Below are positions 37,918 through 50,558 of a stretch of DNA of 64,000 nt, one piece after another. This DNA is from Sinohyriopsis cumingii. Taxonomy: Eukaryota; Mollusca; Bivalvia; Unionida; Unionidae. Location: contig CM068827.1 of assembly GCA_028554795.2 (NCBI GenBank), forward strand, positions 139,590,751 to 139,654,750, read 5' to 3'. Both the position numbers and the translations under genes were made by a program. The notes below the pieces were generated by a model. The model was not told where the DNA came from and did no database searches. It saw only the letters and a program-made list of their open reading frames with translations. Each line of letters starts with the position of its first letter. The stretch's first letter is position 1.

Positions 37918-37981
<64 letters not shown>
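37918..37981. repeat. (TA)n microsatellite, about 64 bp
   Basis: Pure TA repeats. The 115-codon ORF that runs into it (37,634-37,981) has no other support. Confidence 0.97.
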
Positions 37982-37984
<3 letters not shown>

Positions 37985-39553
37985 TATGAGATAATACGAA
38001 TTCGAATAAGTTTGAGACAACTAATTTTTTAAGTGGTACTTCCACAAATCCCTGTAAAAATGTTTGCAGATTTTTTAAGTGTCATTAAAATTATGTCCAT
38101 ATGCTTCAATTGTCAACACACAGATACGTTCATGGAATTATTACACATGTGTTACTCCGTCGACCTCACGTAATAATAAAATGATGCCATTGGCTTCTTC
38201 TCAGAATTCGCCTGAAATGGCGTACACGATACTGTAGTGCTCAGGCCATTCAAGGAATTTACCGACAGTAATCACTGAAGATGTTAACGCACACACTCAC
38301 ACACCGCTTATATTGTCCTTTACTTTCTGTGTGGAAAGGTATTAGATGTGTGCAACTTGCAGTTTAAAAATTACAAATTGTGCGTGCCTCAGATCGTGCT
38401 TTTTGCTAATAATAAATTTGTCTTGCAATTTCCGTGTGTTTACAATTTTACTGACAGTCAAGGTGCAGCGAACAGACGATACCTATGGAAGCCTTTTTTG
38501 TTACCATTACATAACGGTTTAAGCATTGTGTTCATGATGCAGTGGGAACCACGTTAAGAAATATCTAACAGACGGTCTGAAGTACTACAGACGCTAACAA
38601 AAATGTCAGCTTAACTGAATTTTCCTGATTAGCATGCTACGAGATAATGGATTTTGTTTTCCAATCTGTTAACAACAGAACTTTGCCGAAGAATTAAAGA
38701 CATATTCAAATTTTAGAAGCTCATGAGACAAACATGCACAACGACAGTGTCGGAAATTAGACCTCCAAATTTAACATAGTGTGACTGAAAGACTGAAAGA
38801 TAGACAACGATAACATTTTTTATGTCCTCCCACCTTCATGCTTGAGGAAATCTACATTTTCACTGATACTTTTAATCCGCATACATACCTTAATGTTCGT
38901 CACTTTAGTCGATGTCCTCTCGAAATGTTTAAAGAAACACTAGTTGATCGTTCACGTGCAAAAACATTTCAATCTTCCTTGTTCGGGGGAAACCACCGAT
39001 AAGACTACATTCAAGTAGAGCAAACATATAATTAAACAAGAACAAAATGTTGACACTGGGAGGACAAGTGATCAGATGGTTCACTTATCTACAGTGGTAA
39101 AACACTGGGGGTATTTTTTGTCAGCAGTGCGAAGAGATATCATATCAATGTTATTGGTCAATATGCAGTTACAAAGTTCGAAAAAGCGGTCTGTTTCTGA
39201 CTTCATTAAATAACAAGTTTTATCTCTAGTTATCCGATAGTTTCTTGTATCACGTTCGATACAATCGATATGAACAGCTAGTTCATTTTGATAAAGGGGT
39301 GGTCAGGTTCATATTTATTTTGAACTGTTCTTAAAATCTCAGATATGACCAGCGGTGTCTGCTAAAGGAAACAAATTGCAAATAATGAAATAAAATGTTG
39401 GTAAATAATCTGAACTCTACCATTCGGAAAGTCTTATATACTTTTAAGATGTTCCATCCATGATTTAGGTACGTTGTGATCTTGGCTCATTTCGGTAACG
39501 CCAATTGGAATGTCAGGGAAACCTCAAAACTAACTCTTCCGCTCGTTCTCTAT

Positions 39554-39587
<34 letters not shown>

Positions 39588-40905
39588 CGGCAAAGTTGTT
39601 TAGACTGTATTATTTAGATTTGTGTCTATATTTTCCTGGATGAAAATCCTTATAAGAAGATAAATCCATTAAAAAAAGCTTAGGGTTTAATGTTTTCCAA
39701 ACCTTGAAGTAATCGGAGAAGGTTACTAACTATAAATATCACACCTACAATACTAGGAAAAAGCAGACAGCGAAAATTAGATTCACTTTTTTATTTCAAT
39801 TTTTACATTTTTTTAAAGATTTAAATATGCAGTGAAACAACCCATAATCAAACAAACACTATACCGGAATCACCTTAAAACGAACTTTGTTTTGAAATCT
39901 TTATTTTTTTTCCTTCTTTGATGTCATCATTTTCTCCAATTAAATCAAAACCCTCAACTCCAAGTACCGAAACAAAATCCGATCCGAAATTTCAAATGTA
40001 CACTAAAACAAACTTTTTAAAAAAAAAAAAGATTATTTAAAACTTCATTTAAAACTTGAAGAAAAAATTACGGCTGCTAGAATCCTGAAACACACTGAAG
40101 AAATTAATTTACGTTTAGCAACTAGCCTAGAAAGCTTATCTGTGAGACAATGATCCTGAAATACGAAGACAATTGGAATTAACACAATACTTGACATGCG
40201 CGTAGACACATATTAGGGCGGATAATGGACTAATCTGAAGCCTTTACACCATAAAAAGCCAACTTTTAAGGTGAATTTTTTAAAACTAAATGCTTTACGG
40301 TAAGCCATTGAAGAAAATTTTTGTTTATCTGATTATTATCCAATTGTGCTTAATGATATTCATTCATACAAAGTTCTGGCAGTTTCACGTACGAAGCAAA
40401 CCGTACGCACAATGAAGCAATAGGAATGACAGGCAGATCGGTGCTTTGAGCAGTTGAGAAGATTTCATTCTGACTTCATCAAAATATGGTGCGTACAACA
40501 GTGAAAATGACAGGAAAGACAAAGTTTACTTTGTTTTTGTTTGGGGTTCTTTTCGTTCATTTTATATTCAATTTTTCACTTTGGTTCTTTGTTTATTGTT
40601 GCTTTTCACAAATTTCCACACATTCATTTCACAAACATCGGAATAATAATTTCGCCTGCTTGTTTTTGAGCTATAGGAGAAGCCTACTGCGACACCCAGA
40701 AACCTGTGAGCCGCACGATCTACGTTATAGTATGACGGAGTGTGCCGCATGAAAAAGCAACAACGTGTGAGTACAGGCAATGACAATCACGGAAAGACTG
40801 AATATTACAGCCGGAGAAAACTGAGCTTTGATATGACTGTATACATGGCATTAACCTTGTTTTTAATCCTTTAAACGAATCAATTAGTCATACCAATAAC
40901 AAGCA
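37982..40905. other. No recognisable gene; about 2.9 kb of intergenic DNA
   Basis: A (CT)n tract lies at 39,555-39,585. The 88-codon ORF at 40,486-40,752 starts with a hydrophobic stretch, but it is overlapped by an antisense ORF and has no family character. No mobile element was recognised. Confidence 0.5.
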
Positions 40906-40959
40906 TTGTTTACTTAAAAAATTAAGTGCGATACAGAACAACCACACATTTTTATTGTT

Positions 40960-41290
40960 ACGATACTATGGTCTTCAGCTAACAGAAAGAATCGAAACCA
41001 ACAAGTTTGGAAAATTCAACAACCAAGTTATTTCCCTAGAATACAAAGTGAAAACTCAAAAAACACTCTTAGTATTGTGAGTTAAATTCTAAAAAATGTT
41101 GTATCGTAAGTCCAAAAATCCTCTCAAATTACATCGGAACACAACTAATAGTGATTCTACAGAGTGGTGTTAATGCCTGAATGAATTCATGTTTACCTAG
41201 ACCTTTATATGCAGACTGTCACAAGAGTCACGAAACAACCGAATTCCCGGGATGTACGTCTTCTTCATTGGAAAATTCCATCAAATATTG
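40960..41290 (+). repeat. Old dispersed repeat, copy related to 48,770-49,215
   Basis: Shared words in the same order include tatggtctt, then cctctcaaattacatc, gaacacaacta, agtgattc and ggatgt. The best-preserved shared block is about 40 bp, and the rest is heavily diverged. Confidence 0.55.
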
Positions 41291-42747
41291 TCAACAAATT
41301 CGCTTCCAGAACATTCTGAGGTCGTAATCAATGTAAGGTATTGAATTGAAATTTAAATTAATTTTTTTTTAAAATTACAATAGTGATCGAGGCCATAACT
41401 CTACCATCAACCACGGACATCAAAGAAGCAATCTAAATTGAATAAACATAATATTATTAAATATTCTGACACGAGGATGGAAGGAAAGAAGATAAACACT
41501 TTCTCCCGCTGGGAAATAGTTACAAAAGAGGATGGGGGAAATAATCCGAGCTCACAGGAAATGGGGGTCTCCGTGTACTAAAATTAAGAGATGTCGAGTT
41601 CAGAGAAAGACCCCGCCCTGCTAGCATATTAGCAAGTCTTTTAGCAAGAGAAGTTATCTTTGAGCAGCTAGAGTCAAAGGAAAATGTTTCATATGCTACA
41701 GGAGAGTATCTAGTTTTGAAAGAGAGTGAGACAGAGATGGGGGGGGGGAAGAGGTACGGATAGGAGGGGCCCCATCCTTAGATAGAGAGACAGAAACTAA
41801 ATTGAAGACATCCATATCGCCAGACTACCACTGGAAATCCCCAAGGATGAAATTTTAGGTAAATTTGAAATAAGATTCCAGGTTATGTTATGTATATATA
41901 TAATTTTTGTAACTTTTATTCTTGACTGTAAATTGTGATTATTTAATGCTGGGTTTGGATGTACGCGCATAGGGTCTATTTTAAGATGTTAAGAATGTAA
42001 ACCTGCGTAGAATCTATAGAAAGATGCTTACTTAAATGTTTACAGTTACTAATAATAAAATTATTAGTAAATATATTGACAAGATTCGGGCTTTTCATAC
42101 TTAACAGGTCAGTAAAGAGGTATCTTAGAAGAATTAAGTTAATTCCCGTTAGATGTTTTTTTAACAATGTTCAATGTTAGAAATTTGCGATTTGTCACGT
42201 ATGTGGTAGTAGAACCCTTTCTTGCTAGCATATAAGTATTTGTAGCTAGACAATTTTAGTCATTCTTATTTCTTGTGTTCTTGTAACACTAAGTGTGCAG
42301 ACGCACTTTGTGTTTTATTCATATGTAATTTGAGAGGAGACATTCGTTTGGATTATTCAGTGCATATAGAGTGTGCTCACTGGACTTTAATATAATTTTT
42401 GAACTACTGTGAATTATTCAAAAGGGCTCTGGACAATGCTATTTTGACGCGTTAGGACTGTTGGCGGAGCAGTATATCCTTAGATCTGAAATTTATACGG
42501 ATCATTTCTTTCTTTTGGACATTAATATAAATTTTTCATAATTATTTTTGGATTCGATTAATAATACTGTTTTCATGGTTAATTTTGGACTTGTTTCATA
42601 ATACTGTAAGTTCCTCTTACATTTTTATTTTATAACATTAATAATTAAATTGTTTGTTATGCTTTACAAAACATGTTGGTTTTGCTTCTTTCTGTTACTT
42701 AATTTGTGACCATAGAGTCAGAACACTTAAAAGTGAATAACTACAAA
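41291..42747. other. Upstream flank of the LINE relic; no coding recognised
   Basis: Contains a poly-G run near 41,740. From about 42,480 the text (gtaagttcctcttacatttt; ttgtttgttatgctttacaa) resembles 57,960-58,080, so this may be LINE 5' untranslated sequence. That is an inference from two loosely matching stretches. Confidence 0.4.
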
Positions 42748-43320
42748 ATGGCAACCCACAAAGGATTTCCAAGAATAGTCACTAGGAATCAGAATAATAC
42801 AATTAGAGAAGGAAGAATATAGGAAGATCCCAGCTTTATTCTATAGCATGGACTTTCACTTTAAATCCTCCTAGTTCCGTTGTATCGACCGCAAACCCCG
42901 GAGGCAATGCAGAAAAGTGGGCCATCTCCCACGAGACTGCATCGAAGAGATCAATAGACAAAAACAAAAATCCAAATGGAAGCTATGCAGGAATGACCGA
43001 AAGTACTGATTGTATTGGAAGCGTCCCTGAGATAGATGATGAAAATGAAGAAATAAGTACTTGAGAAAATAAAAATGGGGAGGAAAGAACGCAAGCCAAA
43101 TCAACAGAAACATTTATGGCGATGTCCCAAAGCGAGGAGAGGACGAAAGGCTGTGATAGAAGGAGAAAAAGGCTGTGCATGGTACACAACGGAGGAGCCC
43201 ATTTTTTCAGACTCGGACAATGAAGCGGACAAAAGAAAACAGTACCCAAATGCCTTCAGAAAATGAGGAAGAAGAGACAGTGTTGGAACAAATCAAAGAG
43301 ATTAGAATTAAATCACTCTA
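42748..43320 (+). pseudogene. LINE ORF1 relic with degenerate zinc knuckle
   Basis: ATGGCAACCCACAAAGG at 42,748 gives MATHKGFPRIVTRNQ before a stop. Downstream, in another frame, CRKVGHLPRDC (about 42,912-42,945) keeps C-x4-H-x4-C of a CCHC knuckle, but the first Cys of the usual C-x2-C is lost. The acidic ORF at 43,075-43,266 (TTEEPIFSDSDNEADKRK) probably belongs to the same protein. ORF1 proteins bind the element's RNA. Confidence 0.6.
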
Positions 43321-43659
43321 AATCTGTCTAAAACAACTGTGCAAAAAAATGAGACAGAATAAGACATAAATAATTACAAGAATACCAATCCGATTGAATA
43401 AAAATCAGCAAGAAGGTAAGAAGACATAAACATGTGTACACAAAAATCAGAGGATTAAATAGAAAAGATGGAATTAAAACAGGAAAAGAACAATAAATAG
43501 TCTGCCGATAAATGGAAAAGTAACAACACATAAAATGGAAATATTAAAAGAAATATATACATATTATGAAATGATATATACGAGCCAAACCATGCAACAG
43601 AACAAAGAGATGGATTGTAATAGTATATATTTATGAAATCTTGAAAAAGAAATGAGATA

Positions 43660-44560
43660 ATTTTATAAAATTGACAGACACGGAAGAATCAATAAAAGAG
43701 ATAAATAAATGGAAATCTCCGGGATCTGATGGGTTAACAAGGGAGTTTTAGAAAAAGTTTTAAAACGAACAAATGTTATTTTAGAAGTACTTATAGTAAC
43801 ACTGTTTTAAGAGGAAAGATATCGCACTCATTAAAGGAAAGAATAATAACACTGTTATATAAAGCGAAAGTGGGGAAATACGATTAAAAACTGGAGATCA
43901 ATATCGTAATCAAACACAGACGATAACAGATTAAGTAAAATTTTGGCCAATAGAATAAAACATGCATGGGGGAAAATCATAAATATAAATCGATGTTGTC
44001 AGGAACAGGGAAGAACATTTCACAATAATACGATAAATAAACAGTCGATCATAGAATTTATCAACTGCCAAGGGGATATAGGGGCAATGATTCTATTCGA
44101 TCAGGAGAAAAAAGCGTTTGACAGAACAGAGAACAAATTTATAGACAATGTCCTCCAACGTTTAGGTTTTAAAATTACTTATGAAAGTGGATAGCAAAAT
44201 TACATAAAAGTTATTGTTGCTGTTGAGGGGTTTAACGCCATTTTTCAGCACACGATAGGTTTTACATGACGGTCAGTATTATTGGTGGAGGAAGAACCCG
44301 GGAAAACACCGGAAAGAGCCACCTACCCACGAGATACTACTGGCAAGCTTTCTGACATACCCACGTTTGCCGAATCCAAGAATTACATAAAAGCGTATTC
44401 TGAAAAGTACTGATAAATGGTAAACTAACTAAAAGTTTTCCAACGATGTACGCAATGTTACTCTACGTAATAGCCATTAAACCAATATCTACAATAACAA
44501 ACAATAATAAAACAAATTAAAAAGATACATATACCAAACCTTGGAAAAAATTAACAATGC
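43660..44560 (+). pseudogene. LINE reverse transcriptase relic
   Basis: Visible RT landmarks in order: NKWKSPGSDG (about 43,705), LANRIKHAW (about 43,943), an F-D-Q-E-K-x-A-F-D block with the first catalytic Asp (FDQEKKAFDR, about 44,097), LQRLGF (about 44,155), and then, after the inserted SINE, VLINGKLTKSFPT and LLYVIAIKPI. The segment that should join the last two, carrying RGxxQGxPLSP, has been deleted. The YADD-box region is not recognisable. The longest clean piece is 43,943-44,194. Confidence 0.8.
44211..44380 (-). mobile_element. 5'-truncated SINE family A inside the LINE
   Basis: On the minus strand it has the aagcttgccagtagt, ttcctccacc and gaaaaatggcgttaaacccc blocks and an (AAC)n tail at 44,211, but lacks the tRNA-like head. 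A perfect 13-bp duplication, aattacataaaag, flanks it at 44,198-44,210 and 44,381-44,393. It was therefore inserted truncated and did not lose its head later. Confidence 0.93.
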
Positions 44561-45259
44561 AGCAACATGCAGATAATTGTACCAAGTTAACCAGGGGCTA
44601 TTCCTAGTTTAGACACTTAGAAATAGAATTTACTGGCTTCGGCATGGCCACAGGATCAAAGGTCAATCATCAAAATGCAGAAATTATATTAATTGGTAAA
44701 TGGAGGGGCACCATCCGTTACTGCCTCGACATAATGTAAAAGATTCTGTACAAGCCCTATAAATTAACTATGAATAGAATGCACTACAAACAAATTACAA
44801 CGTTTCAACGGACACAATCAAGTTTAAATATTGATATATGTAAGCCTTTCAAAATAAACATACTTAAAAATACAAATAGCGAACACCTATTTGTATAGCA
44901 ACTTATAGCATGCAATTGACACTATTTATCTTATATTTGAATATCGATTTCCTACATGATAATCAGAAGGTTTACTACATATTACGAGAAAAAGAAGATA
45001 ACAAAACACGGATTAAAGTATAGCTAGAAAACATAAATCTAAAATGGAATAAATTGTGGAAATGTGGTCGGGTGTACATACAACATATACAAATTTGTGA
45101 TGTTCACATACCTGCACAACAGGTTAACAGTTGAATATGCATATACAAGACACGTGATAAGATACTTACCGCTCTGCCTACTGTGTGGAAGGGGACTAGA
45201 CAAATAAACATGTTGTTTTTCAATGTATAAAAACAGAACCACTAAGGAAACCTATAATA

Positions 45260-47870
45260 AGCCCTATAAAAACGAATACGGAAATAATAATGATGACTCT
45301 ATTTTATACAAATGTCATCGACAAGGTAGTCAACTACTTAATAATGTAAACAAACAGCGCAGGGGAAATTATGATTATTTTGAGGGGAAATAAATGTATT
45401 TACTCGTCCCCCCACCCCCTAGCAAATGTCCTCGGAGTTGTTTTATGATATGCCCATAAATAAAGTACCCTTTGCTGATAACCAAACAATTAATTATCAT
45501 ATAAAAAAGACGAAGATTAGACCCTCCGATACTGGTATCCACAAAATAAATAGGTGCTAGGACCAGCCTGAAACCACATTTCAACACTAGCACATCATAT
45601 CGCTCTTCTCACATTGTTTTGAGGCAATCCAAGACTGCGTTGATGAAAAAAATACACACCATTGTCTAAACAAAAAATCGAATCTGATCCTTGTAGTCTC
45701 ACATTACTGAACTGAGTTGATACAACATTCCTTCTCATAAAGTAAATAATGTCGTCTCCCAGAGGAGTTGATCAATAAGAATAATCATATTCCACACTCA
45801 GATTGTCCAGAAGGTAGACAGCTACCAAATGATTTCCTGGAAGATGACTGTCGTCTGTGTTGATGATAGGATTGATTTCCTGGAAGATGACTGTCGTCTG
45901 TGTTGATGATAGGCTGGATTTCCTGGAAGATGACTGTCGTCTGTCTTGATGATAGGCTTGAACCTCTTTAGGTTTCTGATATGGAAGTTCATCTTTAGCA
46001 CACACCAAGGATTTCAAGAAACTGTGTACGAATTGTGAGTCAAGAGGTAATGAAGTTCCCATATATTCATTCTTTTCACAGGTAATGATAAGTCTTTCTT
46101 ATAAAAATATCTGTCTAGTAAATAGATAAACCGGATGTCTCTGTACTCTGCTGCAAGACAGCTTCGATGCGCCTTGTTTCGGTTAATGGAGGTAACAATG
46201 GTCACACAAGTCTTTATGCCACTCTTACAAAATCTTCTCTCCTGAGTCCAGGCAATTTTCAGTTTATCTTCCAACTTTTTTCTCATCATCAAACAGTTGT
46301 CGTCTTATTCCGGACTAGGATGATCGATTTGGCAACCATGACAATGTTCTCTGGTCACCAGGCGACGAGCAGAACAGGAGACTGTGTGTTATTGTGTGGT
46401 CTGTGACTGCTGTTCTTGTTCTGGATAGCAAGCATCACCTATCTCATATGTATTTTAATAGTGTAGGATCACGTCAATCAAACTATGGGTTTCCGCAGTA
46501 TTATCGAATTCTGCAAATAATATGATGTTCTCTGCAAACTGACATTCCACGCGAGGTTGAACAGATTTTATAGGGCGGAAATGTCCATTGTCGCTGCTTT
46601 TATATAGAGTGAATAAAATGCACAAAAAGTACATCCGTCCTGCATATTCGTCGTACGAAATGTCCTGATTACTATTGATTCCTACTTGTCCCGTCGCTTT
46701 AGACGGATTTAAATTAGATCTGAAATGTTTTTCTGACCCTGTTAGGTTCCAAGGAGCTGCTACAACGTCTAGCCATTTCAGGTGACATCGGTCTTAAACA
46801 CGTTGAACTGCTGGAACACAAAACTATTTTCATTTTGAAGGCCCCACTGCTGACGATGCCACTGAGTAAACGGCACTCCACTCGTACTGGATGATACTTG
46901 GCTATCGTTGTGCTCAGAGTTGGCCTAAGGTGGTTTCCCTTCTTCGATGTTCTTTTTGTACTCGCTAGCATTAGTAATCAAATGGAACACGGTCCTATTT
47001 TGATTCAGGCTCAGAAGTACACTCACCCCATTGAACAAATACTGGTCTTTCAACCACATATTAAGCGATCCATCATTTCTAATCTACGTTCTTGTTTTAC
47101 TTTGACAATCTTTAAATTCAACATTGTGGTCAGCATCATCATCTGCAATCAAAATCATTGAACTTGTTCAAAATGTCATGTTCCCACATCACCGAAGCAT
47201 TCAGATGTGTGTTCGTGACTTCTTTTTGTTTGTCATGAGATTTTCTATGTTCCATTAGCAGGGGTAAGTGTCCATGCTGCTGCTCATCAGTTTATTATTC
47301 AAGTAATTCTACTTCGCTGAACAACACATCCATGAAACTGTTGGCGGGAATTAATCTGGCGTCAGCACCTGATATGGTGTTGCCTGTTTGGAACAGTAAC
47401 TGTTAGTCATATCAATATAATATGCAGTTGTTTCTCCGTTGATTTCAAATTTGATTGGTGCAGATGTGGCAAAAAAAAAAACACGATAAAATTACATTCA
47501 CCGGGATTTTAGCATCATCATCATCGTCGGTGGCATGACAAACAGATCAAATTTGATTATTTTTTTTTTAAATCTTAGACACTATACTCGCCAATATAAT
47601 TATATACTTTGACAAAAGTAGGGTAATTATATTGGAGGAAATAAGTTTCGTTTCACTGTGGCAATCATTTCAGTAATATCTCTTTCCAAGGAGATCTAAA
47701 AAGTTTAGAAAGGTTTGTGTATGTCTATGTCTTCCATAAAGAAAGGATAGCAGTTTATCAATACGTACTTTTGTAGGAATAGTGTGTGTAAGCAGAGCAT
47801 TACATCTAAGCAAACACTATGCACCATGCATAATTTACTTTTGCCGCTTATAATCTCAAACAGGGAGTTT
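45260..47870. other. No recognisable gene; contains a 43-bp tandem repeat
   Basis: A unit with ggatttcctggaagatgact and gtcgtctgtgttgatgatag repeats three times at 45,829-45,960. The minus strand over 45,770-46,300 and both strands over 46,700-47,160 have ORFs of 80-95 codons without a domain that I can name. Some may be eroded mobile-element coding sequence. Confidence 0.4.
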
Positions 47871-47872
<2 letters not shown>

Positions 47873-47912
<40 letters not shown>

Positions 47913-47922
47913 CGCTCGCTCT
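47873..47922 (+). repeat. (CT)n tract ending in (CTCG)n
   Basis: CT dinucleotides followed by ctcgctcgctcg. Confidence 0.95.
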
Positions 47923-47984
47923 CTTAATCATAGGTTAGCACCACATATTTTACTCAAAGTACCATCACCATTCTGAAACTGAAA

Positions 47985-48520
47985 CTAAGGTGAAAATGAC
48001 AGTTAATAAGCAATTAAAATTGAAAAACAAATGTTGGAAGATGAACATTAAAAACCAAATTTCAAAATGTAAACGGAGAAGAAGAAAAAGAAGTAAAATT
48101 GGAAAAATTTGAAAATGAAAAGTAAAAATGAGAATTGAGAATTTAAGATTCAAAATAAAATTTTTAAAAATGAAAAATAAAATTAAGAAAAATGAGAACA
48201 AAACACTTGAAAATGACAATTTGAAGCTTAAAAAACTGGCAATGAGATTTAAAAAATGTAATCTAGAAACTACATATTTAAACTGAATACTGAAAATGAA
48301 AAGAGAAAATCAAAATCAAACAATAAAACACATTTTAAAAAATGAAATTTGAAAGATGCTTAAATTTATAAACGAAATAAACAAATGATATCAGAAAACC
48401 AACAATTCGAAAATTAAAATTAAAAATGAAAATTGAATACGAAAACTAATAGTTGAAAATTGGAAACGACGAATTTTGAAAGTTGGTCATGAAAATTTGA
48501 AATGAAAATTGAAAACAAAA
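47985..48520 (+). repeat. A-rich degenerate repeat (aaaattgaaaatgaaa)
   Basis: About 530 bp of words such as aaaattgaaaatgaaaa and aatgaaaattgaaa with little C. This looks like a decayed minisatellite of about 12-16 bp. Confidence 0.75.
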
Positions 48521-49362
48521 GTCTGTCCTTGACTTCTAAAACAAGTTTACACATAGTGCGAGCTTTAAACCTGTCTTAAATAAGAATTGTTGACACTCTC
48601 AACGATGGAAAACGGACAAAAATACCGAATTTCCTAATCACCTTTATCCTCTTGTGTGATAGTATATAAGTATGTTTGTGGGCATAGTGTGTGTATGCAC
48701 TCCTACCCTTGCTTGTGTGTGAAGGTGTCTTTGTGTGTCTTTGTTATTCACAAATTTATAACATTACGACTATATGGTCTTACACTAAGTAACAAAATGA
48801 AGCAAAACAACAAATAGTTTAATTCTCTAAGTTATCAATGAAAATTCTAGAGAAACATATTGTGAATTGAATTCGAAAAAATAATCCTAAAAGTTCTATT
48901 ACAAGTCCAAAAGTATAGAATGTTCCGAACGAATTCAAATAATCTTGAACGTGTTTGTCTTGAGTGTCTTGTAAGCCTTAATGTCTTTGAATTAAGTTAC
49001 AATAATCCCAAAACAATGTTTTAATCCATAGTCAAGGAGCACTTTGTAATTCCAATGAATTAATTAAATAAATGATTCCTCTCAAATTACATCTGAACAC
49101 AACTAAAAGTGATTCCACTAGACCGATATTAAAATGTGAATCAATCATTTTGTTAAAAGATAAAAACCTAAGACACAATAAAATAACCAGGATGTGGGTC
49201 AGGAGTTCATCTTCAGAACATTTAAAGTTTCTTTAAAAATAAAACTTGAAGTAACAGTAAACAACCTATTTATAACTCAGAAATGTAAATAGGCACACAC
49301 TAACATTCTATTCTCAATCATGGACGAAGGTGAAGCACACAAAATAAGTTAAATATACAAAC
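48521..49362. other. Old dispersed repeat and intergenic DNA
   Basis: 48,770-49,215 is the diverged partner of 40,960-41,290 (shared cctctcaaattacatc and gaacacaactaaaagtgatt). Nothing else is recognised. Confidence 0.45.
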
Positions 49363-49450
49363 CGCTCCTGTTTCCTAGTGGTTAGTGCTTCCACCTCGGA
49401 TGCGGGAGATCGCGGGTTCCAGCCGCAGCCGAGTCATACCAAAGACTTGA
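49363..49450 (+). mobile_element. SINE family B head fragment
   Basis: ctagtggttagtgcttccac, cgcgggttccagccgc and gagtcataccaaagacttga match the head and junction of the 1554-1645 copy. It stops right after the junction, so the body is missing. Confidence 0.75.
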
Positions 49451-50045
49451 TCAGATATAATTAAATCAAATATACATAACACACCAACCAGCCTTGCTCC
49501 GTTTTTTCGTTCTTTTCCAGTAGTAGTTTGGCGATTTCAACCTGATTCTGTTTTAAATCACCATTCAACAAATGTTGGATCCATCTTGCACACATCTCTC
49601 TGAGCTTGAAATTGATCTTTAATATATTAAATACAGCAAATAACTACATGTCTCTAATATAAATACCTTCTAGTAAATGCTGATCATCTTCAACAATTTA
49701 CCCCTTCGCAGCAGCAATTTTCCGCTCACCAATCGCAGACAACGGTCTTCCAGATTGTGATTCATCTTCAGGACTAACCATACAAATTCAGTTTCCATAG
49801 TAAACCCATTCAACCACCATTATATTAAAAATTATATAACTTTAAATTTCTGAATGTTCGTGATTAAGCCAAATTTATCTAAATGTATTTGAAACCGAAG
49901 AGTCAGGCGCAAATTTCAGTGATGTGTTTTCCAAAAACAAAATTGTAAAAGGACTTAAATTACATCAATAAAATAGTGTCTCTGTTTTATTTTCAATTAG
50001 AATAAGTTCTCAAAAGATTCGTTTTAATGAAATCTAACTTTCATT
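49451..50045. other. No recognisable feature
   Basis: AT-rich intergenic DNA between a SINE fragment and a hAT-like element. Confidence 0.5.
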
Positions 50046-50550
50046 CAGAGGCGGCGTTAGGAGTACGCGGGGCCTAGGGCCGACCATGACCGCGCGAGGC
50101 CAGAGCATCGGTATCTCGATTGATATGCTACTGCAAACACAGGGGCCCCGAGTGGCCGAGTGGTCTAAAGCGCTCTTCGTTACGGATCACTGCCATCTCA
50201 CCTCTCTCTGCGGCGGTTCGAGTCTAAGATTCAGCCAATGTGGGCATGTGAGAAAGCTTGCCAGTAGCTTCTCGTGGGTCGGTGGTTCTTTCCGGGGTTT
50301 TTCGGGTTCTTCCTCCACCATTAATACTGGCCGCCATGTATAGCCTATCGTGCTGAAAAATGGCGTTAAACCCCACAACAACAACAACTACTGCAAACAC
50401 TGATTATATCTAGACTAGATCAACTTTCGCGATTTGGCGGAGAATATAGTTTGACAAACTCATAAGGACTTTTGTCCTGGAGCGCGGAGCCCCCTCAAGA
50501 GCGGGGCCTGGAGTGGTCGCCCCACTTGCCACCCCCAAACGCCGTTCCTG
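50046..50550 (+). mobile_element. Short hAT-like element, 505 bp including a nested SINE
   Basis: The left end is cagaggcggcgttaggag. The right end gccgttcctg reads CAGGAACGGCGTTTGGGGG on the other strand. The flanks ctttcatt (50,038-50,045) and cgttcatt (50,551-50,558) match at 7 of 8 bases. Without the SINE and its duplication it would be about 245 bp and has no coding capacity, so it is a MITE. Confidence 0.75.
50141..50387 (+). mobile_element. SINE family A, young, nested in the hAT MITE
   Basis: A full-length copy beginning aggggccccgagtggccgag with an (AAC)n tail. The perfect 13-bp ctactgcaaacac occurs at 50,128-50,140 and 50,388-50,400. Confidence 0.95.
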
Positions 50551-50558
50551 CGTTCATT

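Larger units (their letters stand above)
42748..45250 (+). mobile_element. Decayed L1/Tx1-like LINE, plus strand
   Basis: The order is an ORF1-like piece with a CCHC-type zinc knuckle, then a reverse-transcriptase region, then a Cys-containing tail near 45,170 (LLCGRGLDK), as in non-LTR retrotransposons. Frames change many times and stops are frequent, so the copy is long dead. The endonuclease expected between ORF1 and RT is absent or unrecognisable. A SINE (44,211-44,380) interrupts the RT. The clade is inferred from RT motif style only. Confidence 0.75.

Noticed and set aside
42871-43249. Minus-strand hydrophobic ORFs
   Set aside because: They are antisense to the LINE ORF1 relic with its zinc knuckle.
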